Shown: positions 11,420 through 24,811, counted from the stretch's first letter. The stretch is DNA of 45,000 nt from Glandiceps talaboti (GCF_964340395.1 NC_135564.1:15985957-16030956), one strand, 5' to 3'. A program made the numbers and translations. The notes: generated from the letters alone by a model not told the origin.

Positions 11420-11989
11420 GTGTATATATGCTGTGTGGGTGTTATTTTCATTTGTGGTGAAGTTCAGTTTGAAGTTATGTTGTGACATGAATGTTATTCC
11501 ATTGGGAGTTCTTTCATGCGCGATTGTTGTTAGTTACTAGTTTAGCTCACGTGGCAAAAAATGAGTTCCAAAAGTGTTCGAGACATATCTTACATATAAG
11601 ATAATATTACATTATGAAAACGTTGAATTATTAATTTATTCTATACGCAGGGCTATAAATTGAACTTTGGTTTTCATTGCACCATTCTGTGTTGATTAAT
11701 GACGTGCTCACAACAAGCCACTTCTAAATGGTAAGAACGTGTGACCAGTTGTAACCGGATACATACTTATCAAATTGCTTCTTGTTTTAGACTTGATAAG
11801 AATTTTTGTTAAAACTTGTCAGTTTGATACAAATATTGTCAAAAGGAACACTATTCATGGCGTCATTCTCCTAAACTTAATCCAGTCTTCTCTATTTAGA
11901 TACTACCCCAAGGGAGAAATAACAAAATATAACAGCAAGGTTTAACCATTTTGGTTCCAAAGCGTATACTATATGATCATATATCCAAC
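11420..11989. other. Non-coding stretch, minor inverted repeat
   Basis: No coding signal. One small inverted repeat is visible: CTTATCAA at about 11766 and TTGATAAG at about 11793. It is short enough to be chance. Confidence 0.5.
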
Positions 11990-12311
11990 ACAAACCAACC
12001 AACCAACCAACCAACCGACCAACGAACAAACAAACAATGAAACAAAATCTGCAAACTCTCACTAATTATTTAGTTCTAAAACCTACATGTTAAGTCTTCT
12101 CTTAGAAACTAATCCAAGAGAGCACTTTCTGTTTTCATCGTTTTTTTTTACAAATAAGAATAACAGTTGAAACATTTTGTTTGTTTGTTTGTTTACTACA
12201 TTTACTTCACTATATACCCCCTCCAAAAATACAAAACAAACGAACAACACAACACAACACAACACAACACAACACAACAACAGAACAAACAAACAAACAA
12301 ACAAACAAACA
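11990..12311. repeat. Cluster of CAAC/CAAA, TTTG, ACAAC and AAAC repeats
   Basis: Four related arrays in 320 bp: CAAC then CAAA tetramers (about 11990-12033), TTTG tetramers (about 12178-12194), ACAAC pentamers (about 12243-12281) and AAAC tetramers (about 12286-12311). The TTTG and AAAC blocks are reverse complements, so they could pair as an inverted repeat of about 17 bp. Confidence 0.88.
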
Positions 12312-13498
12312 AAAGTTCCAAGCTCTCACTAATGATTCTGTTCTAAAGTCTACATATTCAAACAGTGGTAAGAAAGCCATTAAGCTAAATTGTATCAACC
12401 ATATGATACTCCTTTAGGGATTTTTTTCAAACATTTTATTGTCAAGATAAGAAAAAGAAGGCCGCTACACTGTCGTTTAGTATTTATTTCACATATCGCA
12501 CTGTCAGGTGTCAAAATTATTCATTGATTGGGTTGTGAATTAAATTAGCTGTGGAAAATGGCAAATGACTGCTCGTACATCAATCAATCAATCAAAAATC
12601 AGCAATAGAATGTACTAGTACAGATGTTTGTAGTAATGGTGAACCATGCATGAAGCACAAAGAAGTTGTCCTGCTTATCTATATCACTTCATTAGCTTTT
12701 AGTGTGGTTATCAAGTAGCGCTAAAAAGATAAAAACACCAAAAGTAGGTCTTTAAAATTTAAAGTACTGTAACCTTTACAGAGAGATCACTCACATTCTC
12801 ATTTACTTGGTCATGTAAGGCAATATTTTAGACTTTTTTCAGTGTGAAAGCCTAGGGTTATGAGCTACTTTTATGTATGCACAGCTTCGAAGTAATGTCT
12901 CTTCTCTGCAGGAATAGAATTACATTTACAAGACTGTCATTGAAATTGCCAACCCTGTGATGAAACCTTGATAAATGGAATTAGTAACATCACTATTGGT
13001 TTACGAACTAATATCTATTGCGTGGTTCATAAAACTGCCGACATTCTGACCATTAGTTTATCATCACTGTTGAAAGCCTTGTAAAATGTACGTATTTTAT
13101 TACGTTTTGTTGAGTCATTCAAAGCTTATGTATTCATTCCATACAGAGTGCACCCAAAAGAAAAAGATATACAGTTTCACGGCATCTTGGTTGTCACTCA
13201 ACTGTTCAAGTGATAAGAGGCGGAAATGAACGTCACACGGGAAGCCTTAGTGACTATTTTACTCTCCCTAGTGAAATAACATTCGATTTAATTTGCATGA
13301 AGTTACTGGGATGTCCGGAATATTTTACGGTATGTCGCCCATAAGGTGTGTGGTGTCAGTAATTTGTCTCAAGTCCTAACATATCCTCGAACGCAATATA
13401 TTTGAGACGTTTTGATCAGGGGGCTAACCATATGTATGAAAGGATAATATATAATGACATCTTGTTACTACAGTATGTTTTATATCAATGTATAATGG
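12312..13498. other. Non-coding stretch, nothing recognised
   Basis: Unique AT-rich DNA with stops in all frames. A short (AATC)n run lies near 12580-12594. Confidence 0.5.
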
Positions 13499-13524
13499 TT
13501 TTTTTTTTTTTTTTTTTTTTTTTT
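13499..13524. repeat. Poly-T run of 26
   Basis: An uninterrupted run of 26 T residues followed by GTTGTTG and more T. No recognisable retroposon body is attached on either side, so I treat it as a mononucleotide microsatellite and not as a poly-A tail. Confidence 0.9.
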
Positions 13525-14010
13525 GTTGTTGTTTTTTTTAATACAAATAATGACTTGCGAATTTACTTAAAATTTGACGGCGATTCTGCAAAAGTCAGTG
13601 GTGTGGACCACCTATGGTCTCTGACAAACCAACAAGTAGTATTTACGATGATTGCCTCATTACATTCAGTTATTCAATCCAGATTGTAAGTTTCTTCTCC
13701 ATGTGAGTCATGCCCTTTAATGATTTATAAATATGTTTACTACTTATCCAAGACGGAGGTTAAGGTGATCAGTGCTCTACTAACTTACGTTGCATACTAA
13801 TGAGGTGTTATGTATAATTGATTGTATGCTAGTAAAGGAGAGAGATTGTGAGGATTGTTTTGGTGCCTGTGGGTTGAATTTAAAGAGTGATGTGCCTGTA
13901 TACAATGTATTATTGATATCTTTGGTTTACTTTTTATGATTGTATGAAATACTTTACGACCTAATATCTATAATTGTTGGATATGGCGTGGGACGTGTAT
14001 GTGCATGGGC
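13525..14010. other. Non-coding stretch, nothing recognised
   Basis: A frame runs through the poly-T into this segment up to about 13689, but it depends on the homopolymer and resembles no protein. Confidence 0.5.
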
Positions 14011-14024
14011 GGGGGGGGGGGGGG
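14011..14024. repeat. Poly-G run of 14
   Basis: Fourteen G residues in a row in otherwise AT-rich DNA. It is prone to sequencing error and slippage, and could form quadruplex structure. Confidence 0.9.
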
Positions 14025-14655
14025 TGTAGGGGTAGGAATATAGTGGCTCGATGATTTCACACTTAAGATCAAGTATGATAATTACCTAATCCTTTTGCAC
14101 ATTAGAAAGGCAAACATTTGTTGGTTGTTTATCGCAGTGGACAAAACCATTTCAATATTTGATATAGATGTGAATTTGTTTATTTAAAAAAATCTAAAAA
14201 CCATTCAAAATAAGACTAAATAAAGTGATGCCAAGAACGAAACTTAAGCAATGAGATCCTTTAAGATGGTAAACACTTCAAAATTAGCATTGAATAAAGC
14301 CCAACGTATTGGGATTTGTAAATTTTGTTTCAGATAATCTCGAATTAAAAATTTAGTTACATTTCATATCTACTGGGATTGGTTAAGTAGTTGAAGTATG
14401 TCATTATGCGCATCTTGAAAGATTATTGTATTTGGAGCTCGTGACCTATCCGTTATGAGCCGACCAATAATACCGTTTAATGAAAGCCCCCTTCAAGCAT
14501 TCCCGTGATATCAACCTTCATATCCGCGTTTTTGTAAAATTGTTTTAAGACTTCGCACACCTGTGTCGAAATGGTTTCATCCAGTGCGGTTCAGTAAAGC
14601 ATGAATGTGAATCAAATGCACCATTTAGATGAAGACGAAATCATTGGACAGAGTG
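14025..14655. other. Non-coding stretch upstream of a possible promoter
   Basis: No coding features. AT-rich DNA up to the candidate TATA-like element at 14656. Confidence 0.4.
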
Positions 14656-14663
14656 TTTATATA
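14656..14663 (+). promoter_or_regulatory. Possible TATA box
   Basis: TTTATATA lies about 30 bp before a locally more GC-rich, CpG-containing block that ends in a consensus splice donor at 14878. This arrangement fits a core promoter plus 5' non-coding exon. It is weak evidence because TATA-like strings are common in AT-rich DNA. Confidence 0.2.
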
Positions 14664-14689
14664 CACGTCACTACTATTGACACTACACT

Positions 14690-14877
14690 GATGTCTGCGT
14701 TGGCCCACATGCTTGACACACGCCTGTTTGCATACTTATGCTTGGGTTTTTCAATTCTCGGATTTTCGTGGTAGACCTACGGCATTTCGACGTTCGCCAG
14801 CAACGAAGAAGATGTTTGAATTCCCGAGCGATCACGGAACTTCGATGGATTCTCGAGTTTAACAGATTCAGCATCAG
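14690..14877 (+). other. Possible 5' untranslated exon
   Basis: A 190 bp block, visibly richer in GC and CpG than its surroundings, ends with GCATCAG followed by GTATGTGC, a good 5' splice site with GT at 14878-14879. It follows a TATA-like string at 14656. The receptor exon at 20213 begins with an untranslated segment just after a 3' splice site, so an upstream non-coding exon must exist somewhere, and this is the best candidate I can see. The implied intron is about 5.3 kb. A 64-codon frame on the opposite strand (14683-14874) is an alternative but has no recognisable content. Confidence 0.25.
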
Positions 14878-14880
14878 GTA

Positions 14881-17800
14881 TGTGCATCTTTATTTTGTTT
14901 TCAAAAAGCACAAACAATAAACAGACAAGCAAATAATCAAAAACGTTAGATGGAGTTTTAAGTTAGTGCATTTTAAAGTGATTCGGAATCACTATCGGAT
15001 AGTCCTCGTTTTTTGAAATGTAGGCAAGATTTCAAGTACCTGAACACGTATCAATTTTACCGACAAATCAGATCACTTTTGAAACGGTACAACCCCCACA
15101 CTTGTTTTAGAACGCCCCGGCACTTCAATCGAAAAGGGTACATGCATGAGTATTCAATATGTACTAGAATGTGGACTTTAATTTCAGATCGATTCGTAAT
15201 GGCATGGTGTTTTAATCTAATCATAGCATTCGAGAGTCTTGTCCTTTTAAGACAGGGTCGACGATGAACATCGTTGTAAGCCGGTTCATCACCTTGATTA
15301 AGGAAAGAACGATTTGCCATATGGTCGCATCCCGTAAACAATTTTAATATGAGTTTATTACTCTTACAGCTGAAATGAAGTTCTAAGAACTTTTAAACTA
15401 TTATTGACCTCACGATTACAATTCGCTAATTCAATTTTTATAGAAAATGGTGTGAATTTAGCAGTGGGTTGGGAACATTTTTCGTTATCTCTTCCATGGG
15501 TGCATTACACTTTCGTTCGCATGTCGTCTACTCCATTCGAACCTTTTATACTTAACTATCGGTTCATGTTTGATGCTTTTTGAGTAATAGACTTTGAAAA
15601 TCGACAAATCTGTAGCTATTTTCTAGTTGTGTAATATAATATGCTTCATACTTGTTATACATGTATATGATGACGTGTATATCTAGTTATATTATCAGTG
15701 TCCTGTTCTTCCACTTCAGAATGAGAAACAGACATGTTTCGTACAAATCACTTGTCTTTCGTCAGTGTCTAGCTGGGTTTGTAATTTGCTGGAGGTGTTG
15801 AGTAAACTGGAGGTGTGGAACCACTCCAATATGTGCCAATTCAGGTGTGAAAGTACTTGTCAGTCAATATGGCATTCCACCAATCTTCAGTAACATTATC
15901 ACAGGTGGATTATTCTCTCAGTCCTAGTCAGACACTGAAAAAGGACAAGTGCTTTTTTCCGAAATATGTCTATTTCTCAATCTAAAGTAGGAGACAAAAA
16001 CTTGTTGTGCATGAATCTTAGTGCTTCCATGATGAACATACATAGCGTTGTGTACTGGGTTGACAGGGCAGAAGCGTGCACGTGGTTGCCCATCGATTTG
16101 TTTCCTTTCCTGGGTGTGAATCTCGAAGTGATAAATCTGTTTAGTTATAAGGCGAGGAGTGACAATAGTGCTCTTGATATGCAATAAAATATAAAATAAC
16201 GATTTTTGCACTCTTCTGTTTTTTTGGACATAAAAACTCATGAAACTTCAGATCGTTGTCATCCATATCAAGCTAGCAATCACATGTACACAGTCAAAAC
16301 ACGGAGGAAAGGTCGACCTCCAGTAAGCTCATGAAACAGTCTAAGAAAACCCGACGCCTTCTGTGCCGTTCGAAGTAGATGGTGAAGATTACGTACTAGT
16401 TTAACTATTACCGAGAGATTTGAACGAATTCCTAAGTGAAATGGTCTCCAAAAGATATGAAATGTTGGTGATTTATCATCCTAATTTATGTGTCATTGAC
16501 AGTATATTCAAACATTTTTCATTCACATTCTATAGTACATGAAAAATTAAGACTATTTTGATCATTGTAAACGTATGCATCTTATATTAATCATTTTATT
16601 TGTGTGTTTAAGGCTGCACTGTTGTTGCTTATAGAACTTGTAGCTAGTTGTCCAAGCATTCTGTACGCTGTATGAGCAAATCGCTCCTTTGCGCCTTAGC
16701 AGTGCAGACGTATATTCTTGTACTAGACTCGCTAACATTCCACTGGCTTCGCTGTGTCATATTGGCACTATCAAACAGAATTGGAAGTGTCACGGTGAGT
16801 AGTTTTAAATCATATGTGTTCACGAGAGAACGTCATAAAAATGAATAGCAGAGACATTTTTACAGCTATTGGTCTATGTTTTTTTAATGTAGAAGTAATG
16901 CCAATCCAGCAAAGCCAACGCAGTATGAGAGCGCCTACGTTTGTACACGTCTTAAACTGAAAGAGCAGGCACTCTCTCAAAATAACCGTATGCGAATAGA
17001 TTATTAACTACACTATCAGGCCCACTATTATATCGTAGACACACAGACATATAGTTTTGGTTGTCTTGTTTTCTTACCATGGAGAGGCGGGCATGTGATT
17101 GCATACTTGGTTATAATAGTTAGGGCATGAGTGTTTAATGATGAACGTAACTTCAGTCGTCACTCTTTGGAAACCCCGTGCAGGCTAGAACATTTTGAAC
17201 TTTTGAACCTTGTTATTGTAAAACCCTAGGCACAAATCTTAAATTCGTCTTCGCTTCTTCCGGCCGGGGATGCTGACCACAATTTCGGAGATGATCAATC
17301 CGCCTAATTGCAAGATTGTGTATGAGTGATGCACCACTGTTCAAATCTACAGTCATACAGCGCCGTTCTTGGAAGATTCAAGAAATGTATATATATATTC
17401 CCTTTTAGATGCAATAATTCTTCAAATGTTCAAAAATACCAAATGAAATTTCAAACCCCGGATATCACAATCATTATTATGGTATATGTACGTAATTTGT
17501 TATGACTAATTAACGTTATGGTTACATATACCGCTTGTCAGGGAAAAAAACGTGATGTCACGCAAATGAAATGCATGTTATTGCATGCCTTAATATACAC
17601 ATAAAATTGTCTTGGACAGGAACATCCGGGATATTTGACGAACAGGTGGCGCTGATGTTTTCCATAGGCCATATACGAGAAGAGAAGTACCCGTGTTACT
17701 TTTGGTTTCTACCACTTACTTTCAAATTTTGACAATGTAACCGCATGGAAACTCAATTTTAAAAATCAATATTCATCATTCACCAATCTTAATAATGCCC

Positions 17801-18449
17801 GCATGGCACGTGATAAAGATGGTTCAGCCCTAATGCGCATCTTTACTTGCCCGGATATGGGTTTCGCGGACCGAGGTTGTACAGATGAAGCGTCAGACTT
17901 TAGGAGGGTTTGTAAGCCATAAATCTGCAAAACTCATATCAGATCCGTTAAGGTTTTATCATGTACTCTATATGTAGCATTGAACTGTCTCTGAGCATCA
18001 TTTATCATGACATCATAGTACCATTTCTCAAGGGCATTGTCTCTTGGTATTCTATAGAAGTGTAAATCAGGGATGTTTTTCGCATTGTTCAGACATCGAG
18101 GAAAGTAGCAGTGCTCTATGATTAACCAAGTAACCTATACCAAGTATACCCCCAAGGTACACACAGACAGGAAGTAGAGCACCACCATGGCAAAATTTGA
18201 AAAGGCCTATTAACCGTATGCTTCCAGGAAAACATCGTTATGCACTCAAAAGATTAAACCCATGTGCTGTTTCAAAAAGTGAAATAGTTAACATAATATC
18301 GTTTACGAATCTCGATCTGCGGCCACTGTCACACAATTTCACGCACATCATCACAATGTGGTTGACTATAAGGATCACTAAAGTATAGCTGTTGTCACTG
18401 TCTTTTTGATTAATCACACAGACCAGGTTACTATTCACTGGTTCTGATT
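14881..18449. other. Probable intron or intergenic DNA
   Basis: No recognisable protein-coding content. If 14690-14877 is the first exon of the receptor gene, this is intron 1. A possible alternative untranslated exon (AG at 16611-16612, donor GT at 16795-16796) is discussed under findings. ORFs at 15013-15267, 15057-15341, 15924-16241 and 16648-16848 are short and unrecognised. Confidence 0.45.
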
Positions 18450-18740
18450 GATACAGCCATGCAGACACTAATAAGAATATGCATATACTACACTTTAAGA
18501 TATCGCAATATGTTGCTACATTGAGTCTGAATTAAATAGGCCATTTAAACCAACATACTGCAACTAGACAGACATGGGCGCCAATGTATTCATGTCTGCA
18601 TTTGATGTCTGCATGATGGCACATTAGTTCATTTGATTTAATCAAAATGTAGCAAGAAACTGTATTTATTCACTCTTACCATCTTATAGTATAGTATAGC
18701 ATGTGCAGTTTCTTATTTGTTTCTGTTTAGTTTTGTTCAA
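18450..18740 (+). mobile_element. MITE-like dispersed repeat, copy B
   Basis: Same orientation as copy A. The left end has ATAAGAATATGCATATACTA then CACTTTAAGATATCGCAATA. The right end has ACCATCTTATAGTATAGTAT then AGCATGTGCAGTTTCTTATT, the approximate reverse complement. The core GGGCGCCAATGTATTCATGT then CTGCATTTGATGTCTGCATG and GGCACATTAGTTCATTTGAT closely matches copies A and C. It is non-coding. Outward similarity with copy A continues for about 20 bp beyond the inverted repeat on the left, so the true boundary may be further out. Confidence 0.7.
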
Positions 18741-19185
18741 CAGCGCAATTAAACAGTACCCTAAAAAATGTAACTGGACGTTACACGTTTAGCTTCTAAG
18801 CTTTCACATATCAAGTCGATCATTACTTAGTTTGAATATATTACAATTTCACTATTAATTACTATGAATGTAGAGTTTAACGATTGCTCGAAATGTTTGG
18901 CAAATCAACCAATTGCTATATCTGATCATTATCACAGATTTAAAGTAGAGACCAGACACTACAGTACGAGTTTATCGACTGATTGGATTGGCTAACAAAT
19001 CAACCAATCACAATATTTGATCATTATCACAGGTTTTAAGTCGATCGAAACCACACTTTCTAAATCACAGATACACCGAATCGCTCATACAGAGCCTTTG
19101 CTGATTTAAATTTACACATAATATGTTTGGTTAAAATGTTTCTTCTTTTCCTCTTGGTTGCTAGTTACTGAACCTATTAGCATTA
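18741..19185. other. Non-coding stretch, nothing recognised
   Basis: Contains two similar phrases, near 18900 (CAAATCAACCAATTGCTATA) and 18994 (CAAATCAACCAATCACAATA), each followed by TGATCATTATCACAG. They represent a small diverged tandem duplication with a period of about 95 bp. Confidence 0.5.
18899..19046. repeat. Diverged 95 bp tandem duplication
   Basis: The phrase AAATCAACCAAT, a variable tail and TGATCATTATCACAG-TTTAAG occur at about 18901-18944 and again at about 18995-19039. The intervening segments share less. No function is apparent. Confidence 0.5.
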
Positions 19186-19539
19186 AGGGACGATCGCACA
19201 ATGTCGCACAAGCTCAATCAGCGAACTTCGTTCGTTTAGAACAACACTCCTCCCCCTCACCCAAAACGAACGTTTACAAGATACCGTCACCGTATGTACG
19301 ACATCAACACGTTTGATATATAGGTAAACAATGAAAATTGTAGCGGTCACACCCCTACCATCAACGCAAGGTAAAACATGATGGTAAATACATTAAAATA
19401 CGACTGGAAACTCAGCACTCTATTTCACATTATACGTAAATCTTAATCAACTTTATAATACCAACATCCCAGTAGTAAATGCAGAACCTGTTATCATTGA
19501 AGGCATGAAAGTTTTCGAAATTTGGTTAGAAGGGCATAG

Positions 19540-19815
19540 ATGGAGTTATAATATATAAACACAAATTTATAAAGCGCCTGATATCCATCAAAAGATGCCC
19601 AATGGCGCTCCCAGTTCACATGAATGCTCTTTGGAATAGATAAGTTTTGAGTTTGGCTTTGAAGATATCAACAGTAGGTGCGGTGCGAATGTCAAGGGGG
19701 AGATGATTCCATAATGTGGGAGATGAGTGTGAGAATGATCGGTCTCCATATGATTTGAGTCTGGTCTTGGGTATGTGGAGTAGTTCAGCAATTGCATTGA
19801 CCCCAGACCCCCTCC
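19540..19815 (-). mobile_element. 5'-truncated non-LTR retrotransposon 3' end
   Basis: The - strand encodes the characteristic C-terminal reverse-transcriptase tail: KSYGDRSFSHSSPTLWNHLP, then DIRTAPTVDIFKAKLKTYLF. This is the familiar (Y/G)DRxFS..xPxLWNxLPxxIRxAxx...FKxxLKTxLF signature found at the end of ORF2 in CR1/L2/RTX-like LINEs. After the TGA at 19616 comes a short 3' tail with the phrase AGGCGCTTTATAAATTTGTG, also typical of these elements in aquatic animals. Everything upstream of this tail is missing, so the copy is a dead fragment. Confidence 0.8.
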
Positions 19816-19837
19816 CCTCTAAATGAACGAAGTTCAT
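19616..19837 (-). pseudogene. Reverse transcriptase C-terminal fragment
   Basis: An open frame of about 73 codons whose first ten or so residues come from the right inverted-repeat arm. The rest, from about 19812 downward, is the RT/ORF2 C-terminal tail of a LINE. No catalytic RT motif (such as the YxDD box) is present, because the fragment lies downstream of it. The frame is intact over the conserved tail, suggesting moderate age. A second overlapping frame (19588-19797) is a shadow. Confidence 0.8.
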
Positions 19838-19872
19838 TTATTGAGCTTGTGTGACATTGTGCGATCATCCCT

Positions 19873-20210
19873 AACTTATTCATTAATTTGTTCAGTAATG
19901 ACAAAGTACCATCACTGCATCAGTTCATTAACCTAACTACTTAACGTCGTGAAGGATTTCAGGCAGGGCATATGAACAGATCTTATCTTCATACGATATC
20001 GAAGTAAAGAGCGAATATATACATCAAATCGAAAGTGGAGCAATTTCAAGCTATCATCCTGAAATTGAGCATGTTCAAACAATTATATAGAGCGAAGTCG
20101 CCGGTTCATTTCATTTATTCGTCGCATCCGAAATTAAATATGCTGTTCGCCAATCCGCTTTGCTTAGAATCTAATTTAAAGAAACTAATTTTTCTTTCCT
20201 TTTTGTTTGC
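19873..20210. other. Probable intron sequence before the receptor exon
   Basis: A 70-codon frame at 20035-20247 runs through the splice acceptor and is not supported. No other content was recognised. Confidence 0.5.
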
Positions 20211-20212
20211 AG
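20184..20212 (+). promoter_or_regulatory. 3' splice site of the receptor exon
   Basis: A branch-point-like ACTAAT (20184-20189) is followed by a pyrimidine-rich tract TTTTTCTTTCCTTTTTGTTT and CAG ending at 20212. Spacing of about 24 nt from branch A to AG is normal. The exon would start at 20213 with GTCAAATTCG. Confidence 0.7.
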
Positions 20213-20315
20213 GTCAAATTCGCTGTCGGCGAGTGAATCGGGTATAATTTTATGAAGAGTTAGTGGATTGAATTTTCTGATTTTCTGCAAGATTTTGTAA
20301 TTGCTTGACGGAATT
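20213..20315 (+). other. 5' untranslated part of the receptor exon
   Basis: About 103 bases lie between the splice acceptor and the start codon, with stops in frame with the CDS. A minimal upstream ORF (ATG AAG AGT TAG, 20252-20263) is present and could lower translation. The presence of UTR in this exon implies a separate upstream first exon. Confidence 0.6.
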
Positions 20316-21018
20316 ATGGCGAATACAAGAATTGCTCCACATACGTCTATAACCCTGTTCATATTGATTTTCTTCAGCTCTCAAAATCCTACACGTGGCG
20401 AAGAATTTCGCACCCTGTTATCGTATCCACTAGGTAGGGCTCTCTTTTCACCACTGAGCGCAGAACAGAGCTTTGGAGCCGGGTTACTAATTGGCTTTGA
20501 AACTGTTAATAACGATCCTACTTTGCTACCAGGCCATATACTAACATACGACCGTCTGGAAACCCGTTGCAGTAAATTAGTTCTGGGACCTCTGAGTGAT
20601 ATGGTATACACCACTAACTATTCTGCTTTAATCGGACCCGTGTGCAGTGAAGAGGCACTTTCTGTTGCAGTTTTAGCGGAATACCGAAACCTGCCCTATA
20701 TGTGTGCTGGATGTTCAAAAAGTCAGTTTCAGTTCAAATTTTTCACAGGGTATGGAACCCTTTTACGAACCCTGGGCTCTTTTGATGAAGTCGGCCCAGC
20801 CTTAACAACCGGATTGTTCAATCACTTCAATTGGCTCAAATTTGGCGTGATAGTTGAAACTATAGAATCAGTCTGGTTTCCTGTCGCCCAGGCCATCAAT
20901 ACCACTGTTATAGATTCTGACAATCTGACATTGACTCGTTACAAGTCTTACTACAAGGATAGAGTTACAGATGAAGACATGCTGGAAATCATGACAGAAA
21001 TGGCAGCGTGGAGTAGAA
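20316..21018 (+). CDS. Natriuretic-peptide-receptor / receptor guanylyl cyclase-like ectodomain, N-terminal exon (partial)
   Basis: This exon encodes 234 residues plus one base of the next codon. The ATG at 20316 has a good context (A at -3, G at +4); the five codons before it are open but begin with TTG. Residues 1-31 form a signal peptide with hydrophobic core SITLFILIFFSS. The rest is the first lobe and the start of the second lobe of an ANF_receptor (type I periplasmic-binding) domain. Visible hallmarks are GFETVNNDPTLLPGH (about 60-74), Cys85 and Cys110 (TRCSKL...IGPVCSEEA), matching the conserved disulphide pair of natriuretic peptide receptors, then LAEYRNLPYMCAGC (about 120-133) and FNHFNWLKFGVIVE (about 168-181). 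N-glycosylation sequons are at about 101, 195 and 203. The full protein would bind an extracellular ligand at the plasma membrane; membrane, kinase-homology and cyclase parts are not found here. Other ANF-receptor families (glutamate or GABA-B type) fit the motifs less well. Confidence 0.85.
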
Positions 21019-21024
21019 GTAAGT
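21019..21024 (+). promoter_or_regulatory. 5' splice site ending the receptor exon
   Basis: GTAAGT, a perfect donor, follows GTGGAGTAGAA. It interrupts a codon after its first base (phase 1). Reading through would add only a dozen residues before a stop at 21045-21047, and the ANF-receptor similarity ends close to this point, both of which support splicing here. Confidence 0.75.
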
Positions 21025-21377
21025 CCTATCAATCCCGTTGCCCCTAACAACCAGCCAGTGTGAACTGGTTTGTATGTATGTGAGTGCGAGTGTATATGTG
21101 AAAATAAGAGATGAAGATACAGGAGTATAATGAGCATTGTCAAGCTTAATAAAGTTATCACCACAAAAGGAGACACAGTATTTATTAAGATAGCCGAGTC
21201 GGCACCAAATGCGCTTCGTTATATTTCCTTTATTTTCAATACGTTATCAGTTTGACGGAGGTATGTACAAAATGTACAGATTGCATTAAACTTTCCATGC
21301 TCCGAATACTGTCACGTGACATTATCGATTCTTCACTTTAAATTTAATATATAACACACGTATAGAGTAAATCGTTA
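21025..21377. other. Intronic DNA, nothing recognised
   Basis: Directly follows the donor. AT-rich, no coding signal on the + strand. Confidence 0.5.

Positions 21378-21410
<33 letters not shown>
21378..21410. repeat. (TTG)n trinucleotide repeat
   Basis: Eleven uninterrupted TTG/GTT copies. Confidence 0.95.
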
Positions 21411-24749
<3,339 letters not shown>

Positions 24750-24799
<50 letters not shown>

Positions 24800-24811
24800 G
24801 TGTGTGTGTGT
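24750..24811. repeat. (TA)n-(TG)n microsatellite
   Basis: A TA run of about 45 bp turns into a short TG run. The adjoining - strand frame is an artefact. Confidence 0.95.

Larger units (their letters stand above)
19186..19872. mobile_element. 0.69 kb element bounded by 55 bp inverted repeats
   Basis: The left end AGGGACGATCGCACAATGTC followed by GCACAAGCTCAAT is mirrored at the right end: the reverse complement from 19872 reads AGGGATGATCGCACAATGTC then ACACAAGCTCAAT. Similarity continues to about 19240 on the left and 19819 on the right. Each arm also contains its own small palindrome (GCGAAC-TTC-GTTCGTTTA on the left, TAAATGAAC-TTC-GTTCATTTA on the right). This looks like a non-autonomous DNA transposon. 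No convincing target-site duplication flanks it. The inside contains a 3' fragment of a non-LTR retrotransposon on the - strand. Confidence 0.7.

Noticed and set aside
11766-11800. Inverted repeat CTTATCAA / TTGATAAG
   Set aside because: An 8 bp stem with a 19 base loop is expected by chance in 45 kb of AT-rich DNA.
13499-13524. Poly-A tail of a processed pseudogene (read on - strand)
   Set aside because: No coding remnant or target-site duplication is visible next to it.
13402-13689. 95-codon ORF through a poly-T run
   Set aside because: The frame depends on a homopolymer of uncertain length and gives a poly-Phe tract.
14683-14874. 64-codon ORF on the - strand
   Set aside because: It overlaps the candidate leader exon, has no recognisable domain, and the + strand donor signal is better.
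20301-20315. Longer N-terminus of the receptor starting at TTG
   Set aside because: The frame is open, but the first real ATG at 20316 has a strong context and gives a standard signal peptide.
21019-21047. Read-through C-terminus of the receptor exon
   Set aside because: It follows a perfect GTAAGT donor, and the extra residues show no family similarity. A short isoform remains possible but unsupported.
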